Source: an uncultured Bacilli bacterium (GTDB lineage: Bacteria > Bacillota_I > Bacilli_A > RF39 > UBA660). Taken from it: DNA of 12,415 bases. Made by a program: the position numbers and the translations under genes. The stretch's first letter is position 1; every line of letters starts with the position of its first letter. Below, one piece after another: positions 12,182-12,415 of the stretch. The stretch is from contig CAKOND010000020.1 of the NCBI GenBank assembly GCA_934096945.1, positions 1 through 12,415 of the forward strand. Direction: 5' to 3'. The notes under the pieces are model-generated. The model ran no database searches and was not told the DNA's origin. It was given only the letters and a program-made list of their open reading frames with translations.

Positions 12182-12415
12182 TTACAATTTTTCAATTTCT
12201 TCTTTAGCTAATCCAGTTATTTCAACTATTTTCTCAATAGAAAAATTCTTTTTTAGTAGATTTGTTGCAATTTGTTTTATTTTTTCATTCCCTTTAGCTT
12301 CTCCTTCAGCAAGACCTTCAGCTTTTCCCTTAGCTTTTCCTTCAGCCAAAGCTTCCTTGCGTACTAATTCATCTCTGGTATTTCTAACTAACATTTCATC
12401 TTCTTCTGGTGTAAG
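12182..12415 (-). CDS. C-terminal end of an Rpn-family (PD-(D/E)XK) nuclease/transposase-like protein, cut by the window edge
   Basis: The frame is open from the window edge (LTPEEDEMLVRN) to TAA at 12182-12184, so the Met at 12392-12394 is internal, and 77 codons of a longer gene are visible. It shows the typical tail of Rpn/YhgA-like proteins: a charged helix, a low-complexity AEGKAKGKAEGLAEGEAKG linker, then a small helical module, IATNLLKKNFSIEKIVEITG, followed by LAKEEIEKL. In full-length members this tail follows an endonuclease domain that can promote RecA-independent recombination. The catalytic domain lies outside the window, so activity cannot be judged. It is convergent with dgkA. 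Confidence 0.85.
   Translation of the reverse strand, partial: LTPEEDEMLVRNTRDELVRKEALAEGKAKGKAEGLAEGEAKGNEKIKQIATNLLKKNFSIEKIVEITGLAKEEIEKL
12290..12349 (-). repeat. 12-bp coding repeats in the Rpn-type tail
   Basis: About five imperfect 12-bp units encode four-residue repeats of the form A-(E/K)-G-x. Such repeats can change copy number in frame by slippage. Units vary at third positions, so the array is not freshly expanded. Confidence 0.55.

Noticed and set aside
1..12415. CRISPR array, tRNA or rRNA genes
   Set aside because: No regularly spaced repeats, cloverleaf with CCA end, or rRNA-like conserved stretches were seen on either strand.
1..12415. UGA read as tryptophan (Mollicutes code 4)
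   Set aside because: Tryptophans in the genes are TGG, and TGA serves as a plausible in-place stop at 1853-1855, 5422-5424 and 89-91.

Overview
The window looks like chromosomal DNA of a very AT-rich, low-GC Gram-positive bacterium, most likely an uncultured Bacilli/Mollicutes-type or Erysipelotrichia-like gut lineage. The evidence is strong A/T codon bias, AGGAG-type ribosome binding sites, TATAAT promoters that are often extended (TGnTATAAT), many hairpin-plus-T-run terminators, and Firmicutes-type gene families. TGG encodes all tryptophans I checked and TGA closes at least one gene, so the standard bacterial code fits. Taxonomy is inferred, not proven.

Layout: (1) 1-1945 is an accessory surface-protein locus. 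It holds the 3' end of one gene (2-91), a 75% GC nested hairpin, a terminator with a 20-T tract, and a complete membrane-anchored surface protein (386-1855). The last ~200 bases of that gene change abruptly in composition (about 56% GC and 18% A, against about 27% GC and 45% A upstream). (2) 1974-2483 is a decayed insertion sequence bounded by perfect 11-bp inverted repeats. It holds two unrelated-looking transposase scraps, the second recognisably IS256/mutator-type. (3) 2521-6548 is an operon of tex, an unknown membrane-anchored protein and an AI-2E-family transporter. (4) 6549-6885 has no protein gene but carries a structured segment, a good promoter and a terminator that together outline an ~80-nt RNA. 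(5) 6886-8097 is a lone sufS-type cysteine desulfurase. (6) 8104-9460, minus strand, holds a gene scrap and a GT4 glycosyltransferase resembling diacylglycerol glucosyltransferases. (7) 9517-12177 holds a SanA/YdcF-type protein, then DUF368, PAP2 and DgkA-type genes with tight spacing. (8) 12182-12415, minus strand, is the 3' end of an Rpn-type nuclease/transposase-like gene.

How the genes fit together: the DUF368, PAP2 and DgkA families can each act on the C55 lipid carrier (translocation of undecaprenyl phosphate, dephosphorylation of the pyrophosphate, phosphorylation of undecaprenol). The upstream DUF218 family includes ElyC, linked in E. coli to lipid-carrier metabolism. The cluster therefore reads as a compact carrier-recycling module, next to a divergent membrane-glycolipid synthase. 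The most unusual region is the surface-protein locus at the left. The composition break, the C-type-lectin-like C-terminus and the nearby GC-rich hairpin resemble the target end of a diversity-generating retroelement or an exchangeable cassette. No reverse transcriptase or template repeat lies inside the window.
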